The notes below the pieces were generated by a model. The model was given only the letters and a program-made list of their open reading frames with translations. It was not told where the DNA came from and made no database searches. The position numbers were made by a program, and so were the translations under genes. From assembly GCF_013170825.1 (NCBI RefSeq), contig NZ_CP033365.1, positions 4,352,001-4,416,000 of the forward strand: a DNA stretch of 64,000 nucleotides, given 5' to 3'. Each line of letters begins with the position of its first letter. Position 1 is the first letter of the stretch. This stretch comes from Mesorhizobium sp. NZP2298. GTDB lineage: Bacteria > Pseudomonadota > Alphaproteobacteria > Rhizobiales > Rhizobiaceae. Positions 47,869 through 60,023 of this stretch are shown here, piece after piece.

Positions 47869-48126
47869 TTAACGGCGCACCAGGCGTCCGACCCAGATCA
47901 GCAGGCAGGCACCGATGAAGCCGGTGATCAGGTAGGCAATCCAGCCGACGCCGAATGGACCGAAATTGAGCGCCTGCAGGATGGCGTTCAATACCACCGC
48001 ACCAACGATGCCCATGATAATGTTCATGAAAATGCCGGTGTTGCTCTTCATGAACATTTCGGCGAACCAGCCTGCCAGGCCGCCAATGATGATGGCTGCG
48101 ATCCAGCCCACGCCGTTCAAGTGCAT
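47869..48126 (-). CDS. GlsB/YeaQ/YmgE family stress-response membrane protein
   Basis: 85 aa, three membrane helices with the family's glycine pattern (IIIGGLAGWFAEMFMKS, NIIMGIVGAVVLNAIL, LITGFIGACLLIWVGRLVRR). Known relatives are general-stress-induced inner-membrane proteins of unknown mechanism. It lies between lpd and lipA, probably as its own unit. Confidence 0.93.
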   Translation of the reverse strand: MHLNGVGWIAAIIIGGLAGWFAEMFMKSNTGIFMNIIMGIVGAVVLNAILQALNFGPFGVGWIAYLITGFIGACLLIWVGRLVRR

Positions 48127-48225
48127 ATGCCTTCTCCTTGCGCGCGTAAAAATGCATCCGGAAATGAACTGCCTTGCCGCCGAGTTCCCAGGGCTTTCGC
48201 GGCTGAGTCTCTTGCGGCGAATCTA

Positions 48226-49689
48226 TCATGCGTTCAACGCGCGGCCATAGGCGTCGAGCACGCTTTCCTTCATCATCTCCGACAGCGTCGGATGCGGGAA
48301 GACGGTGTGCATCAGCTCCTCTTCAGTCGTCTCAAGGTTCATCGCCACGACAAAGCCCTGGATCAGCTCGGTCACTTCGGCGCCCACCATATGGGCACCG
48401 AGCAACTGACCGGTCTTCTTGTCGAAGATGGTCTTGATGAAGCCCTGGTCCTCGCCAAGCGCGATCGCCTTGCCGTTGGCGGCGAACTGGAAGCGGCCGA
48501 CGCGGATATCCTTGCCCTCGGCCTTGGCCTTGGCTTCCGTCAGGCCGACGGAGGCGACCTGCGGATTGCAGTAGGTGCAACCGGGGATCTTGAGCTTGTC
48601 GATGGCATGCACGCCGGGGAAATTCGCGATCTTCTCCACACATACGACGCCCTCATGCTCGGCCTTGTGGGCAAGCATTGGCGGGCCGGCGACATCGCCG
48701 ATGGCGTAGATGCCCGGTACATTGGTCTTGCCGTAACCGTCGACGACGACGCAGCCGCGGTCGGTCTTCACACCAAGCGCTTCAAGCCCAAGATTCTCGA
48801 TGTTGCCTTGCACGCCGACGGCCGAAATCATGCGGTCGGCGGTGATCTTCTCGACCTTGCCGTCCTTCATCTCGACATGCGCGGTGACCGAATTGGCTCC
48901 CTTTTCGACTTTGGTCACCTTGGCCTCGAGGATGATCTTCATGCCTTGCTTCTCGAACTGTCTTTGCGCGAATTTCGAGACTTCGGCATCCTCGACCGGC
49001 ATCACCGCCGGCAACAATTCGACGACCGTTACGTCGGCACCCATGGTGCGGTAGAAGGAAGCGAATTCGATGCCGATGGCGCCCGAGCCCATCACCAGCA
49101 GCGATTTTGGCATCTCCTTCGGCACCATGGCTTCAAAATAGGTCCAGATCAGCTTGCCGTCCGGCTCGATGCCAGGCAGCGCGCGGGGCCGCGCACCGGT
49201 CGCCAGGATGATATGTTTGGCGGTGTAGGTGCCCTCGCCCTTGACGCCCTTCGGCACTGGCGGCTGCGGCTCCATCGGCTTCTTGGCCGTCTTGGAGACG
49301 ACGATCTCGCCCAATTTGTCGCCAGAAGGAGCCTTCGACAGCTTGGCTTCGCCCCAGATGACGTCGACCTTGTTCTTCTTCATCAGGAAGGCAACGCCGC
49401 CATTGAGCCGCAGCGAGACTTTGCGCGACCGGTCGACGACAGCCGACGTGTCGACACTGACCTTGCCGTCGAGCTTCAGGCCATAGTCCTTCAAATGATC
49501 GGAATAGTGCATGATCTCGGCCGAGCGCAGCAGCGCCTTGGTTGGAATGCAGCCCCAGTTGAGGCAGATGCCGCCGAGATGCTCCCGCTCGACGATCGCC
49601 GTCTTGAAGCCGAGCTGGGCGGAACGCACCGCCGTGACATAGCCGCCCGGGCCGGAGCCGATGATGATGACGTCGTAGTTCTCAGCCAC
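48226..49689 (-). CDS. lpd: Dihydrolipoyl dehydrogenase (E3)
   Basis: 487 aa. FAD motif DVIIIGSGPGGYVTAVR, redox-active disulfide CLNWGCIPTKALL (shown by the CxxxxC), NAD-binding MGSGAIGIEFA and the catalytic His-Glu near the end (VFPHPTLSEMM). Regenerates lipoamide on E2. Positioned downstream of pdhABC, so it is the likely E3 of this complex; a GDSL hydrolase gene intervenes. Confidence 0.96.
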   Translation of the reverse strand: MAENYDVIIIGSGPGGYVTAVRSAQLGFKTAIVEREHLGGICLNWGCIPTKALLRSAEIMHYSDHLKDYGLKLDGKVSVDTSAVVDRSRKVSLRLNGGVAFLMKKNKVDVIWGEAKLSKAPSGDKLGEIVVSKTAKKPMEPQPPVPKGVKGEGTYTAKHIILATGARPRALPGIEPDGKLIWTYFEAMVPKEMPKSLLVMGSGAIGIEFASFYRTMGADVTVVELLPAVMPVEDAEVSKFAQRQFEKQGMKIILEAKVTKVEKGANSVTAHVEMKDGKVEKITADRMISAVGVQGNIENLGLEALGVKTDRGCVVVDGYGKTNVPGIYAIGDVAGPPMLAHKAEHEGVVCVEKIANFPGVHAIDKLKIPGCTYCNPQVASVGLTEAKAKAEGKDIRVGRFQFAANGKAIALGEDQGFIKTIFDKKTGQLLGAHMVGAEVTELIQGFVVAMNLETTEEELMHTVFPHPTLSEMMKESVLDAYGRALNA

Positions 49690-49705
49690 GGTTTTTCTCC
49701 TTCAA

Positions 49706-50341
49706 TCACAATTCCAGCATGACGCGCACGACCGGTGTCAGCGCCTTGCCGATGTTTCGCGTGTTTTCGGCGTCGAGATGGACGCCATCGAGCGGTGTGG
49801 TTTGCGCCACGGTGCCGGCATCGAAGAAACCGCAGCCGACTTCGTCGGCCAACGCCGCATATTGCGGTGCCAGATGCCTGGAAGCATCATCGCCGCCGGC
49901 GAACATTTCCTTGAAGTCGGCATTTTCGGTGCGGCTTACAACGGGCGGCGACACAATGAGTATCTGTGGCGCCGGCCAGTCGAACGGATAGTCATGGCCA
50001 CGCACGATGTCGATCAATCGCTGGATGCCTTGCTTGGCCGCGACCGGGTTGCCGTGGATCCACGGCTTCATGTCGTTGGCGCCGAGCATGATGACGATCA
50101 GGTCGATCGGTGCGTGCGTCGTCAGCACCGTCGGCAACACCCGCGCGCCATTGCGATCCGCCCCAGCCAGATGATCGTCGAAGGCCGTGGTGCGGCCATT
50201 GAGGCCATCGGCGATGACCTGGACGCCGTCGCCAAGCCCAGCCTGCAGCACGCTTGGCCAGCGATCCTGCAGTGCATGGCGGCCACCCTCGGCATTGTAA
50301 CCCCAGGTCAGAGAATCGCCGTAGCAAAGCACCGTCTTCAT
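49706..50341 (-). CDS. SGNH/GDSL hydrolase
   Basis: 211 aa from ATG 50341. Block I VLCYGDSLTWGYNAEGG (nucleophilic Ser), block III LIVIMLGANDMKPW, and the Asp-His pair in DGVHLDAENT. No signal peptide, so it is a cytosolic esterase/lipase of the arylesterase-like group. It lies 16 bp before lpd inside the pdh run; functional link to pyruvate dehydrogenase is unclear. Confidence 0.9.
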   Translation of the reverse strand: MKTVLCYGDSLTWGYNAEGGRHALQDRWPSVLQAGLGDGVQVIADGLNGRTTAFDDHLAGADRNGARVLPTVLTTHAPIDLIVIMLGANDMKPWIHGNPVAAKQGIQRLIDIVRGHDYPFDWPAPQILIVSPPVVSRTENADFKEMFAGGDDASRHLAPQYAALADEVGCGFFDAGTVAQTTPLDGVHLDAENTRNIGKALTPVVRVMLEL

Positions 50342-50365
50342 CCGTTCAACCCGTCCTTGCTTCAA

Positions 50366-50573
50366 TCAAACCGGGCCCTGCTCGCCAGCGCACGAAAAGC
50401 CATCGCACAACGAGAGGACGAGGGTGGAGACAACCGTTACCAATGCTGAGAGCAAGAACACCAGGGTGTACTCTTCCTGTGCGTTGGCGATGACAGCCGG
50501 TTGCTGCGCCACCAACGCCGCCGGCGAATCCGGAAAGGATGAAGGCGAAAAGGCTGGTGAAGAATTTCCGCAC
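50366..50573 (-). pseudogene. Frameshifted small membrane protein gene in the pdh operon
   Basis: From GTG 50573 the frame reads RKFFTSLFAFILSGFAG, a membrane helix, then becomes Arg/His-rich nonsense. Removing one G near 50517-50520 restores a sensible continuation: ALVAQQPAVIANAQEEY, TLVFLLSALVTVVSTLVLSL (second helix) and a stop at 50366. A one-base insertion, a sequencing error in a G/C-rich spot, or programmed shifting are possible. It sits between pdhC and the GDSL gene. Confidence 0.6.
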
Positions 50574-50588
50574 CGCCTCTCCCCTTGC

Positions 50589-51971
50589 CTAGACCAGCAT
50601 GCCCATCGGATTCTCGATCAACCGCTTGAAGGCGACCAGCAGTTCGGCGCCAAGTGCCCCGTCGACGGCACGATGGTCCGTCGACAGCGTCACCGACATC
50701 ACGGTGGCTATTCTGATCTCGCCGTTCTTGACCACGGCCCGCTCCTCGCCGGCACCCACCGCCAGGATCGTCGCATGCGGCGGGTTGATGACGGCGGCGA
50801 AGTCCTTGATGCCGAACATGCCGAGGTTCGACACCGCCGTGGTGCCGCCCTGATACTCTTCCGGCTTCAGCTTGCGGCTGCGTGCACGGCTCGCCAGATC
50901 CTTCATCTCGTTGGAGATGGTGGACAGCGACTTCTCGTCGGCATGCCGAATGATCGGCGTGATCAGGCCGCCGGGGATCGAGACGGCGACGCCGACATCG
51001 GCATGCTTGTGCTTGACCATGGAGGTCTCGGTCCATGACGCATTGGCATCCGGCACCGCCTTCAGCGCCATCGCCATCGCCTTGATGACCATGTCGTTGA
51101 CCGACAGCTTGTAGGCGGGCGCCTCACCCTTGTCGGTCTTCTTCACCGGGGCGGCGGCATTGATCTGCGTGCGCAGCGCCAGCAGCGCGTCGAGCTCGCA
51201 GTCGAGCGTCAGGTAGAAATGCGGAATGGTGGTCTTGGCCTCGACGAGGCGGCGCGCGATAGTCTTGCGCATGTTGTCGTGCGGGACGAGGTCGTAGGAG
51301 CCCTCCTCGAACAGCTTCAGCACCTGGTCGTCCGACATCGCCTTCACGGCAGGAGCGGAAGCAGCAGCCGGCGCGCCGGCCGGAGCCTTGGCCGGTGGCG
51401 CCGCCTTGGCGCCGCCACCGGCAATCGCCGCGTCGACGTCGGCCTTCACCACCCGCCCATGCGGGCCGGTGCCGGTCACACCAGACACATCGACGCCGGC
51501 CTCCTTGGCGATACGGCGCGCAAGCGGCGAGGCGAAGGTGCGCTCGCCAGCCGCATGACCATTGGCGGCCGGAGCCGCCTTGGGCGCGGGGGCGGCAGGT
51601 TCGGCCTTTGGCGCCTCGGCCTTCGGTGCCTCGGCTTTTGGTGCTTCAGCCTTGGCATCCGCCTTCGGCGCCTCGGCTTTCGCCGGTGCGGCACCGCCAC
51701 CGCTTTTCGCGGCGGCGCCCGCGTCTTCGCCTTCGGCCGCGAGGACGGCGATCAGTGCGTTGACCTTGACGCCTTCGGTGCCGGCCGGAACGACGAGCTT
51801 GGCGACCGTGCCCTCATCCACGGCTTCGACCTCCATCGTCGCCTTGTCGGTCTCGATCTCGGCGATGACATCGCCCGGCGAAACCTTGTCACCCTCCTTG
51901 ACCAGCCATTTTGACAGATTGCGCTCTTCCATCGTGGGCGAGAGCGCCGGCATGGTGATGTTGATTGGCAT
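50589..51971 (-). CDS. pdhC: Pyruvate dehydrogenase E2, dihydrolipoamide acetyltransferase
   Basis: 460 aa. One N-terminal lipoyl domain ([17 protein letters not shown] with the lipoyl Lys), an Ala/Pro/Lys linker built from repeated KAEAPKA units (about residues 95-140), a peripheral-subunit-binding domain (SPLARRIAKEAGVD) and the catalytic domain with STDHRAVDGA. It transfers the acetyl group to CoA. Order pdhA-pdhB-pdhC with gaps of 14 and 18 bp. Confidence 0.96.
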   Translation of the reverse strand: MPINITMPALSPTMEERNLSKWLVKEGDKVSPGDVIAEIETDKATMEVEAVDEGTVAKLVVPAGTEGVKVNALIAVLAAEGEDAGAAAKSGGGAAPAKAEAPKADAKAEAPKAEAPKAEAPKAEPAAPAPKAAPAANGHAAGERTFASPLARRIAKEAGVDVSGVTGTGPHGRVVKADVDAAIAGGGAKAAPPAKAPAGAPAAASAPAVKAMSDDQVLKLFEEGSYDLVPHDNMRKTIARRLVEAKTTIPHFYLTLDCELDALLALRTQINAAAPVKKTDKGEAPAYKLSVNDMVIKAMAMALKAVPDANASWTETSMVKHKHADVGVAVSIPGGLITPIIRHADEKSLSTISNEMKDLASRARSRKLKPEEYQGGTTAVSNLGMFGIKDFAAVINPPHATILAVGAGEERAVVKNGEIRIATVMSVTLSTDHRAVDGALGAELLVAFKRLIENPMGMLV

Positions 51972-51989
51972 TTTGTCCTCCCGCCCGGT

Positions 51990-53375
<1,386 letters not shown>

Positions 53376-53389
53376 GTCCTGGCCCTCCC

Positions 53390-54427
53390 TTACAATACGA
53401 TATCGGTCCAGAGCTCGGACGGATCCGGCTCCGCATCGTTCTGGGCAAACTCGGCGGCGTCGGCAACGATGTCGCGAACCTCCTTGTCGATGGTCTTCAA
53501 TTCGTCCTCGGTCGCCCACTTCTTCTCGATCAGCCGCGCCTTGACCTGCTCGATCGGGTCATGCTCGGAGCGCATCTTCTGCACTTCTTCCTTCGAGCGG
53601 TATTTCGCCGGATCCGACATCGAGTGGCCGCGATAGCGATAGGTCTGCATTTCGAGGATCAGCGGGCCATTGCCGGCACGGCACCATTCGGTGGCGAGTT
53701 CGCCGGCGGCCTTGACCGCGCGCACATCCATGCCGTCGACCTGGATACCTGGAATCTTGAAGGACGCACCCCGATGCGAGAAATCCGTCTCCGCGGAAGA
53801 GCGCGAAACCGACGTGCCCATGGCGTAGCGGTTGTTCTCGATGATGTAGATCACCGGCAGCTTCCATAGCGAGGCCATGTTGAAGCTTTCATAGACCTGG
53901 CCCTGGTTGGCGGCGCCATCGCCGAAATAGGTCAGCGAGACATTGTTGTTGTCGCGGTAGCGATTGGCGAAGGCCAGTCCGGTGCCGAGCGACACCTGTG
54001 CGCCGACAATGCCGTGGCCCCCGTAAAAATGCTTCTCCTTGGAGAACATATGCATGGAGCCGCCCTTGCCCCGCGACAGGCCGCCACGGCGACCAGTCAG
54101 TTCAGCCATGACGCCGCGCGGTGAAAGCTCCATCGCCAGCATGTGGCCGTGGTCGCGATAGGCGGTGATCATCTGATCGCCCTCGATCAGCGCCATCTTC
54201 ATGCCGGTGACGACCGCTTCCTGGCCGATATAGAGATGGCAGAAGCCGCCGATGAAGCCCATGCCGTAGAGTTGGCCGGCCTTTTCCTCGAAGCGGCGGA
54301 TGAGCAGCATATGCCGGTAGGCGGCAAGCTCTTCGTCCTTGGTGAATTCAGCGGGCTTGGGCGCGGAAAGACCCGATTTGCCGTCGGATTTCGATTTGGC
54401 AGGCGCTTTTCTGGCTGCGGTGGCCAT
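53390..54427 (-). CDS. pdhA: Pyruvate dehydrogenase E1 alpha
   Basis: 345 aa. A Lys/Ala-rich leader (about residues 1-25) precedes the ThDP domain: [20 protein letters not shown] (GDG...N motif), phosphorylatable-loop region [15 protein letters not shown] and [15 protein letters not shown]. First gene of the pdh operon; about 190 bp upstream to ftsB hold its promoter. Confidence 0.96.
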   Translation of the reverse strand: MATAARKAPAKSKSDGKSGLSAPKPAEFTKDEELAAYRHMLLIRRFEEKAGQLYGMGFIGGFCHLYIGQEAVVTGMKMALIEGDQMITAYRDHGHMLAMELSPRGVMAELTGRRGGLSRGKGGSMHMFSKEKHFYGGHGIVGAQVSLGTGLAFANRYRDNNNVSLTYFGDGAANQGQVYESFNMASLWKLPVIYIIENNRYAMGTSVSRSSAETDFSHRGASFKIPGIQVDGMDVRAVKAAGELATEWCRAGNGPLILEMQTYRYRGHSMSDPAKYRSKEEVQKMRSEHDPIEQVKARLIEKKWATEDELKTIDKEVRDIVADAAEFAQNDAEPDPSELWTDIVL

Positions 54428-54619
54428 GCATCACTCCCTGTTGGCGTCTCTTGGCGGACATTAGGGCAGGATGAATCCGCCCTGGGAAGATCAGCTCTCC
54501 CCACCGATTTATGCAAGGCTAACACGCGTTACAGCGTTGCGCCATGACGAATTTGCATAGCTGGCATGCGCCTAAGCGATTAAAATCATTGAAAATATTG
54601 CTGATTAACTGAAATACGG

Positions 54620-54943
54620 TTATTTCACCGAAGCTGGCAACATGATGGTGATCTCATCGGCCTGGGACAGATTGAGCGCCCTGCGCGCCTGCTCGTCGAG
54701 CATGTCCTTCTCCAGCGTGCCGTCATGCATAAGCCGAACGCGCCGCTCGAGCTCCATCCGGCGCGCCTTGACGGCATCAAGCTGCGCCTGCAGCGCGACC
54801 GCCTGGGCTTCCAGCTGATATTTCGAATTGATGCCGAATTCGCCGTGATAGGCATGGAAGCCGAAATAGGTCAGGAACACGACGCAAAGCGAAGGGATGA
54901 TCAGCCGGCCGGTATTTCTCTGCTTGTGCTGACGCGTCCACAT
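54620..54943 (-). CDS. ftsB: Septum formation initiator FtsB/DivIC
   Basis: 107 aa. A membrane helix (residues about 15-30, LIIPSLCVVFLTYFGFHAY) is followed by a coiled coil (YQLEAQAVALQAQLDAVKAR) and ends in the conserved LDEQARRALNLSQADEI. It links early and late divisome proteins. It sits between eno and pdhA, as in many alphaproteobacteria. Confidence 0.92.
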   Translation of the reverse strand: MWTRQHKQRNTGRLIIPSLCVVFLTYFGFHAYHGEFGINSKYQLEAQAVALQAQLDAVKARRMELERRVRLMHDGTLEKDMLDEQARRALNLSQADEITIMLPASVK

Positions 54944-55043
54944 CGCCCGTTCCTCGCAGCCGCGAACTCAGGCGGCTCACGATCTTTTTCACCCGATTGT
55001 GCTTAACGGACGGTTACGGAGCCCTGCCCGGCGACAACGAAAT

Positions 55044-55071
55044 GAAAAAGGGCGGGAATGATCCCGCCCTT
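55044..55071 (-). terminator. Rho-independent terminator after eno
   Basis: Ten-bp perfect stem (AAGGGCGGGA with TCCCGCCCTT), four-base loop and a TTTTT tract on the minus strand, 30 bp after the eno stop. It separates eno from ftsB. Confidence 0.9.
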
Positions 55072-55101
55072 CGTGCAACATCCGAGTTCAGTGTTTTCGG
55101 A

Positions 55102-56496
<1,395 letters not shown>

Positions 56497-56575
56497 TCAT
56501 CATAAGTCATGCGCCCGGACATCAATTTCGGGTTATGGCTATTGTCGCGCGGGGCGAAACAGGAGGAGTTTCGCC

Positions 56576-56701
56576 ATGTCCGAGTTGAGTGGTATTGTCA
56601 GTCTGTTTCTGATCGCGGTCGCGTTGCTGACATCATGCGACAATCAGCAGTCGCCGCCAAAGGCCATTGTTACTTTGCCGGCCTTGAGCATCAACGAGTG
56701 A
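56576..56701 (+). CDS. Small lipoprotein (41 aa)
   Basis: AGGAGG lies nine bases before ATG 56576. The peptide MSELSGIVSLFLIAVALLTS is followed by Cys21 (lipobox LTSC), then DNQQSPPKAIV and a short tail. It is followed by a strong terminator, so it forms a complete tiny unit. Small entericidin-like or stress lipoproteins look like this; no family was identified. Confidence 0.6.
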   Translation: MSELSGIVSLFLIAVALLTSCDNQQSPPKAIVTLPALSINE

Positions 56702-56717
56702 CGACGATGTGGAATCA

Positions 56718-56749
56718 AAAAAGGGCCCCGTCGAAACGGGGCCCTTTTT
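56718..56749 (+). terminator. Strong bidirectional rho-independent terminator
   Basis: 13-bp perfect stem (AAAAAGGGCCCCG and complement), TCGAAA loop, with A- and T-runs on both sides. It serves the small lipoprotein (plus) and the PRC-barrel gene (minus). Confidence 0.93.
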
Positions 56750-56759
56750 GCCTGTGGGA

Positions 56760-57125
56760 TCAATGCCAGTAGGGCGTGACCTTATAATACTCATAGGACG
56801 CGTCACGCGCGCTTTCACCGTCCGCGCCGGCCAGTTCATTGATGGAATAGGCGGGCGCCGCCTTCAGCTGCTCCTTCGAGAAGGGCACGACGTAGCCGCC
56901 CTTGTCTTCATCATAGTCGAGACTCGCCCAGGGAACGGCGTGATACTTCTCGCCGATACCAAGGAAGCCGCCAAACCCGATCACCGCGAACATGATGCCG
57001 TTCGACGTCTTGTCGAGCATGATGTCCTCGATGCTTCCGATGCTCTTGCCTTCTGTGTTGTAGACGGATGTGCCGATGACTCGCGAAGCGGCAATGGCTT
57101 CGGTGTGGCCTGTCTGTGTTGTCAT
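56760..57125 (-). CDS. PRC-barrel domain-containing protein
   Basis: 121 aa from ATG 57125, preceded by GAGGAG; the longer open frame upstream is not supported. VIGTSVYNTEGKSIGSIEDI, FAVIGFGGFLGIGEKYHAVP and SLDYDEDKGGYVVP make one PRC beta-barrel, a fold found in stress-related and RNA/photosynthesis proteins. No signal peptide. Probably cytoplasmic, function unknown. Confidence 0.88.
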   Translation of the reverse strand: MTTQTGHTEAIAASRVIGTSVYNTEGKSIGSIEDIMLDKTSNGIMFAVIGFGGFLGIGEKYHAVPWASLDYDEDKGGYVVPFSKEQLKAAPAYSINELAGADGESARDASYEYYKVTPYWH

Positions 57126-57208
57126 GATCTGCTCCTCGTTGTCGTTGAACACTGCTTTGACAATGAGGAGGACGGGCGAAAGTTCCCGACTTTCTATGCT
57201 TCGGACAG

Positions 57209-57412
57209 TCACTCCGCGAGAATGAAAGTCACCTTCATGTTGACGCGGTAGGCCGAAATCTTGCCGTCCTCGACGACGATCTTCTGATCCTGGATCCAGG
57301 CGCCTTCCACGTTTTTCAGGGTTTTCGCCGCGCGGGCGATTCCCTTCTCGATAGCGTCCTGAAAACTCTTCTTCGATGACGAGGTAATTTCGGTGACGCG
57401 GGCGACAGACAT
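57209..57412 (-). CDS. Dodecin family protein
   Basis: 67 aa from ATG 57412. The sequence SVARVTEITSSSKKSFQDAI, VEGAWIQDQKIVVEDGK and YRVNMKVTF fits the dodecin fold, which forms a hollow dodecamer storing flavins (riboflavin/FMN/FAD). An open frame runs upstream into kdsA but is antiphase. It lies between the PRC-barrel gene and kdsA. Confidence 0.9.
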   Translation of the reverse strand: MSVARVTEITSSSKKSFQDAIEKGIARAAKTLKNVEGAWIQDQKIVVEDGKISAYRVNMKVTFILAE

Positions 57413-57498
57413 GGCTTTCCTCCTGCCAAGACGCTCATTTGCCGGCCAAGCGTACAACCGGCCCCTATCCACCACAAGCGGCGGCGGGACGCGCCCGC

Positions 57499-58359
57499 TC
57501 AGCGGCCCTTGGCTATCCGGTCGAAGGCCATCAGTCTCTCGAGAAGCGCTGGCATGTCCTTCAGCGGCACCATGTTCGGTCCGTCGGAAGAGGTCGAATT
57601 GTCGGGATCCTGGTGGGTCTCGATAAAGACGCCGGCAACGCCGACGGCGACGGCCGCGCGAGCCAAGGTTTCGACAAAGCGACGCTCGCCGCCTGACGAA
57701 CCGCCCTGCCCGCCCGGCTGCTGGACCGAATGCGTGGCGTCGAAAATCACCGGAGCCCCGATTTCGGCCATGATGGGCAGGGCCCGCATGTCGGATACCA
57801 GCGTGTTGTAGCCGAAGGACGCGCCGCGCTCGGTGGTCAGGACATTGGCATTGCCGGAACCTGTGATCTTGGCGACCACGTTCTTCATGTCCCAGGGCGC
57901 AAGGAATTGCCCCTTCTTGACGTTGATGACCTTGCCGGTCCTTGCCGCGGCGACCAGCATGTCGGTCTGACGCGACAGGAAGGCAGGTATCTGGAGCACA
58001 TCGACATGCGGAGCGACGATCGCACACTGCTCCTCGGTGTGGACATCGGTCAGCACGGGAAGCGAAAACGCCTTGCGCAGTTCGTCAAAGACGGGAAGCG
58101 CGGCATCCATGCCGGCGCCGCGTGTTGCCGACAGCGAGGTGCGGTTGGCCTTGTCGTAACTCGTCTTGTAGACGAGGCCGATGCCGAGCCTGCCGGTCAG
58201 TTCCTTCAGCGCGCCAGCCATGTCGAAGGCATGCTGGCGCGATTCGAACTGACACGGGCCGGCGATCAGCGCCAAGGCCGCATTGTTGTCGAAGACGACA
58301 TTGCCGACCGTTACCGACGAATTGGGCGTCGTCGAATTGGACGCTTGGGGCTTGCTCAT
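57499..58359 (-). CDS. kdsA: 3-deoxy-8-phosphooctulonate synthase
   Basis: 286 aa. [52 protein letters not shown] and [14 protein letters not shown] mark the PEP/arabinose-5-phosphate condensing TIM barrel. Makes Kdo-8-P for lipopolysaccharide. Its start overlaps the VOC gene by four bases; kdsA near eno is a common rhizobial order. Confidence 0.96.
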   Translation of the reverse strand: MSKPQASNSTTPNSSVTVGNVVFDNNAALALIAGPCQFESRQHAFDMAGALKELTGRLGIGLVYKTSYDKANRTSLSATRGAGMDAALPVFDELRKAFSLPVLTDVHTEEQCAIVAPHVDVLQIPAFLSRQTDMLVAAARTGKVINVKKGQFLAPWDMKNVVAKITGSGNANVLTTERGASFGYNTLVSDMRALPIMAEIGAPVIFDATHSVQQPGGQGGSSGGERRFVETLARAAVAVGVAGVFIETHQDPDNSTSSDGPNMVPLKDMPALLERLMAFDRIAKGR

Positions 58360-59246
58360 TGGATCTCCCGGAAGATGAAAGCCGCGCCCTGTCCGGATGC
58401 GGGCTGCACGACAATGTCAGTCCCCGCTATATCGTGCTGTATGGCATTGGCTGCAAGCAGGCTCGATGTGGCATTGGCGCTGCGGACCGCGAAGACGACC
58501 GCCGCGAAGCGAAGCTTCGTGGGTAAACCGGCCGAGACACCAAAACGCTCGGCGAAAGACACGGGATCGAGCACGCTCAGCGTTGCATTTGGCAAATGAA
58601 ACGCTGAGCCCTGCACGCCGGCAGCGGGATTCCCCACCGCCACGGAAATCAGCCGAGACTGTTCGGCTGGGTGGTCGCTGATCGCCACCACTTCCACGAT
58701 GCCTGTCGCGCCATTGGCGTGGGCCTGCAAAGCCGCGCGGTCCACATCAGGCGCATTGATGCGCTGGCAGGCAAAAAGGAACGCATCGGTTGTGTCATTG
58801 GCCGAGGCGAAGGCCAGCTTGAATGACGCCACGTCGCTTTTGCCTGATGTATCGGTGAAAGCGCGTGAAAAGCTCAGCGTGCCTCCCGCCGACAGGCCGG
58901 CCTCGACATAGCGCGCATGATCGGCATCGGCATTGTCGGTCCCCAGCACCACCGCGGAAAACCCCTCATCGCCGTGGCTTTCGCGGTAGAGGCGGTCGCG
59001 CGCGACGAAGACATTGCCTTCGGCGGCGGCCTTGATCGCGGCCTGTTCGCTGCCAATCGCAAGCGGCTCAAGATAGGTACCGTCGGCGAGGAAAACGCAA
59101 CAGTTTTCCGTTCCAAAGGGATGGATGCCGGTCGGGGCGACGACGAAGCCGAGCGAAGTGAGCCGGGCTCGCGCCACATCGAGGTTCTGCGTCGGCAGCA
59201 CCAGATGATCGAGCGGATGAATGCCGGCTGCTGTTGTTCGGGTCAT
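58356..59246 (-). CDS. VOC family (glyoxalase-like) protein
   Basis: 296 aa from ATG 59246; an earlier ATG at 59273 is less likely. [20 protein letters not shown] opens a glyoxalase-like module, with [10 protein letters not shown] and [20 protein letters not shown] in its following parts. The type resembles the glyoxalase_3 group, enzymes of undefined reaction. It is coupled to kdsA by overlap. Confidence 0.85.
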   Translation of the reverse strand: MTRTTAAGIHPLDHLVLPTQNLDVARARLTSLGFVVAPTGIHPFGTENCCVFLADGTYLEPLAIGSEQAAIKAAAEGNVFVARDRLYRESHGDEGFSAVVLGTDNADADHARYVEAGLSAGGTLSFSRAFTDTSGKSDVASFKLAFASANDTTDAFLFACQRINAPDVDRAALQAHANGATGIVEVVAISDHPAEQSRLISVAVGNPAAGVQGSAFHLPNATLSVLDPVSFAERFGVSAGLPTKLRFAAVVFAVRSANATSSLLAANAIQHDIAGTDIVVQPASGQGAAFIFREIQ

Positions 59247-59321
59247 GCAGGCGCGATGTGCATCATTCCGCAAAACCGTTCAAGGTTCTTCTCATCCGCC
59301 GCCGCAGGATTTGACGCGGCG

Positions 59322-59344
59322 GCATCCCCCCGCGCGGGGGATGC
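59322..59344 (+). repeat. Perfect short palindrome near the VOC gene
   Basis: GCATCCCCC, five-base centre CGCGC, GGGGGATGC. It lies about 76 bp upstream of the VOC start, before an orphan plus-strand coding fragment. No T-run. Confidence 0.6.
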
Positions 59345-59353
59345 TCCGCTGTC

Positions 59354-59593
59354 CCGATTATCGATCGAAGCGGCTACGGGTCGATCCTCAACTATCTGAC
59401 GGTGCGCGGCGCGCTGAAAGCGGCGGCGCAGGGCCATTCCAGCGTCGTGCTGGCCGAGTTGAAGGCCTGGCGGAAGGCCACCAATCTGCCTGGCGGCCTT
59501 CATGTACTGCCGGGTTATCTGATGGGGCGTCGACCACGGCACCTGCTGGAGCAGGCACTTGATCAGCTGCCGGCCACGACATCGGCGGAATAG
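59354..59593 (+). pseudogene. Orphan C-terminal coding fragment, unidentified
   Basis: In-frame reading PIIDRSGYGSILNYLTVRG, LKAAAQGHSSVVLAELKAW and HVLPGYLMGRRPRHLLEQAL looks like genuine protein sequence (good codon use) but has no start or ribosome site and no N-terminal domain. It may be the tail of a glycosyltransferase-like gene that has decayed. Its last 31 bp overlap the convergent Dabb gene. I cannot name the family. Confidence 0.4.
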
Positions 59594-59853
59594 CGCAGTT
59601 CGCGCAAGGGTTTGACCTTGCTGGTGGTCTGCGCATAGAGCGGATGCGCCTTGTAAGCGGCCAGCGCCGCGTCATCGGCAAACTCAGCGTAGACGACAAC
59701 ATCAACTTCATCCGACAGCGGGTCGACCTTGGTGTTCAAAGTGACCTCGAAAAGGCTGGAATGAGGAATGTTGCCGAGCGCCAAAAGCCCGCTGCGCACA
59801 GCCTCCACATCCTCCTTGCGCCGGGCGCTGAAGAAAACGATATGCCGGATCAA
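59563..59853 (-). CDS. Dabb (stress-responsive alpha-beta barrel) protein
   Basis: 96 aa. MIRHIVFFSARRKEDVEAV then DVVVYAEFADDAALAAYKAH and HPLYAQTTSKVKPL fit the dimeric alpha-beta barrel family (about 100 aa). Function not known; some relatives are stress- or polyketide-linked. Confidence 0.9.
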   Translation of the reverse strand: MIRHIVFFSARRKEDVEAVRSGLLALGNIPHSSLFEVTLNTKVDPLSDEVDVVVYAEFADDAALAAYKAHPLYAQTTSKVKPLRELRYSADVVAGS

Positions 59854-60023
59854 TTCCGCCTCCTCGATCTGAATGCAGGGGTCTTTAGTGACGGCGGTCC
59901 CCTGGCGTCAACCGTTCATGGAGCCACGCGTCCTTGCGACGCGCCCGCACGGTGCCGGACCTCATCTCGCGATGACGAACGGCTCGGATCTTCGGAAGGA
60001 ATGTCCAGGTTGGGAGGGACTAT

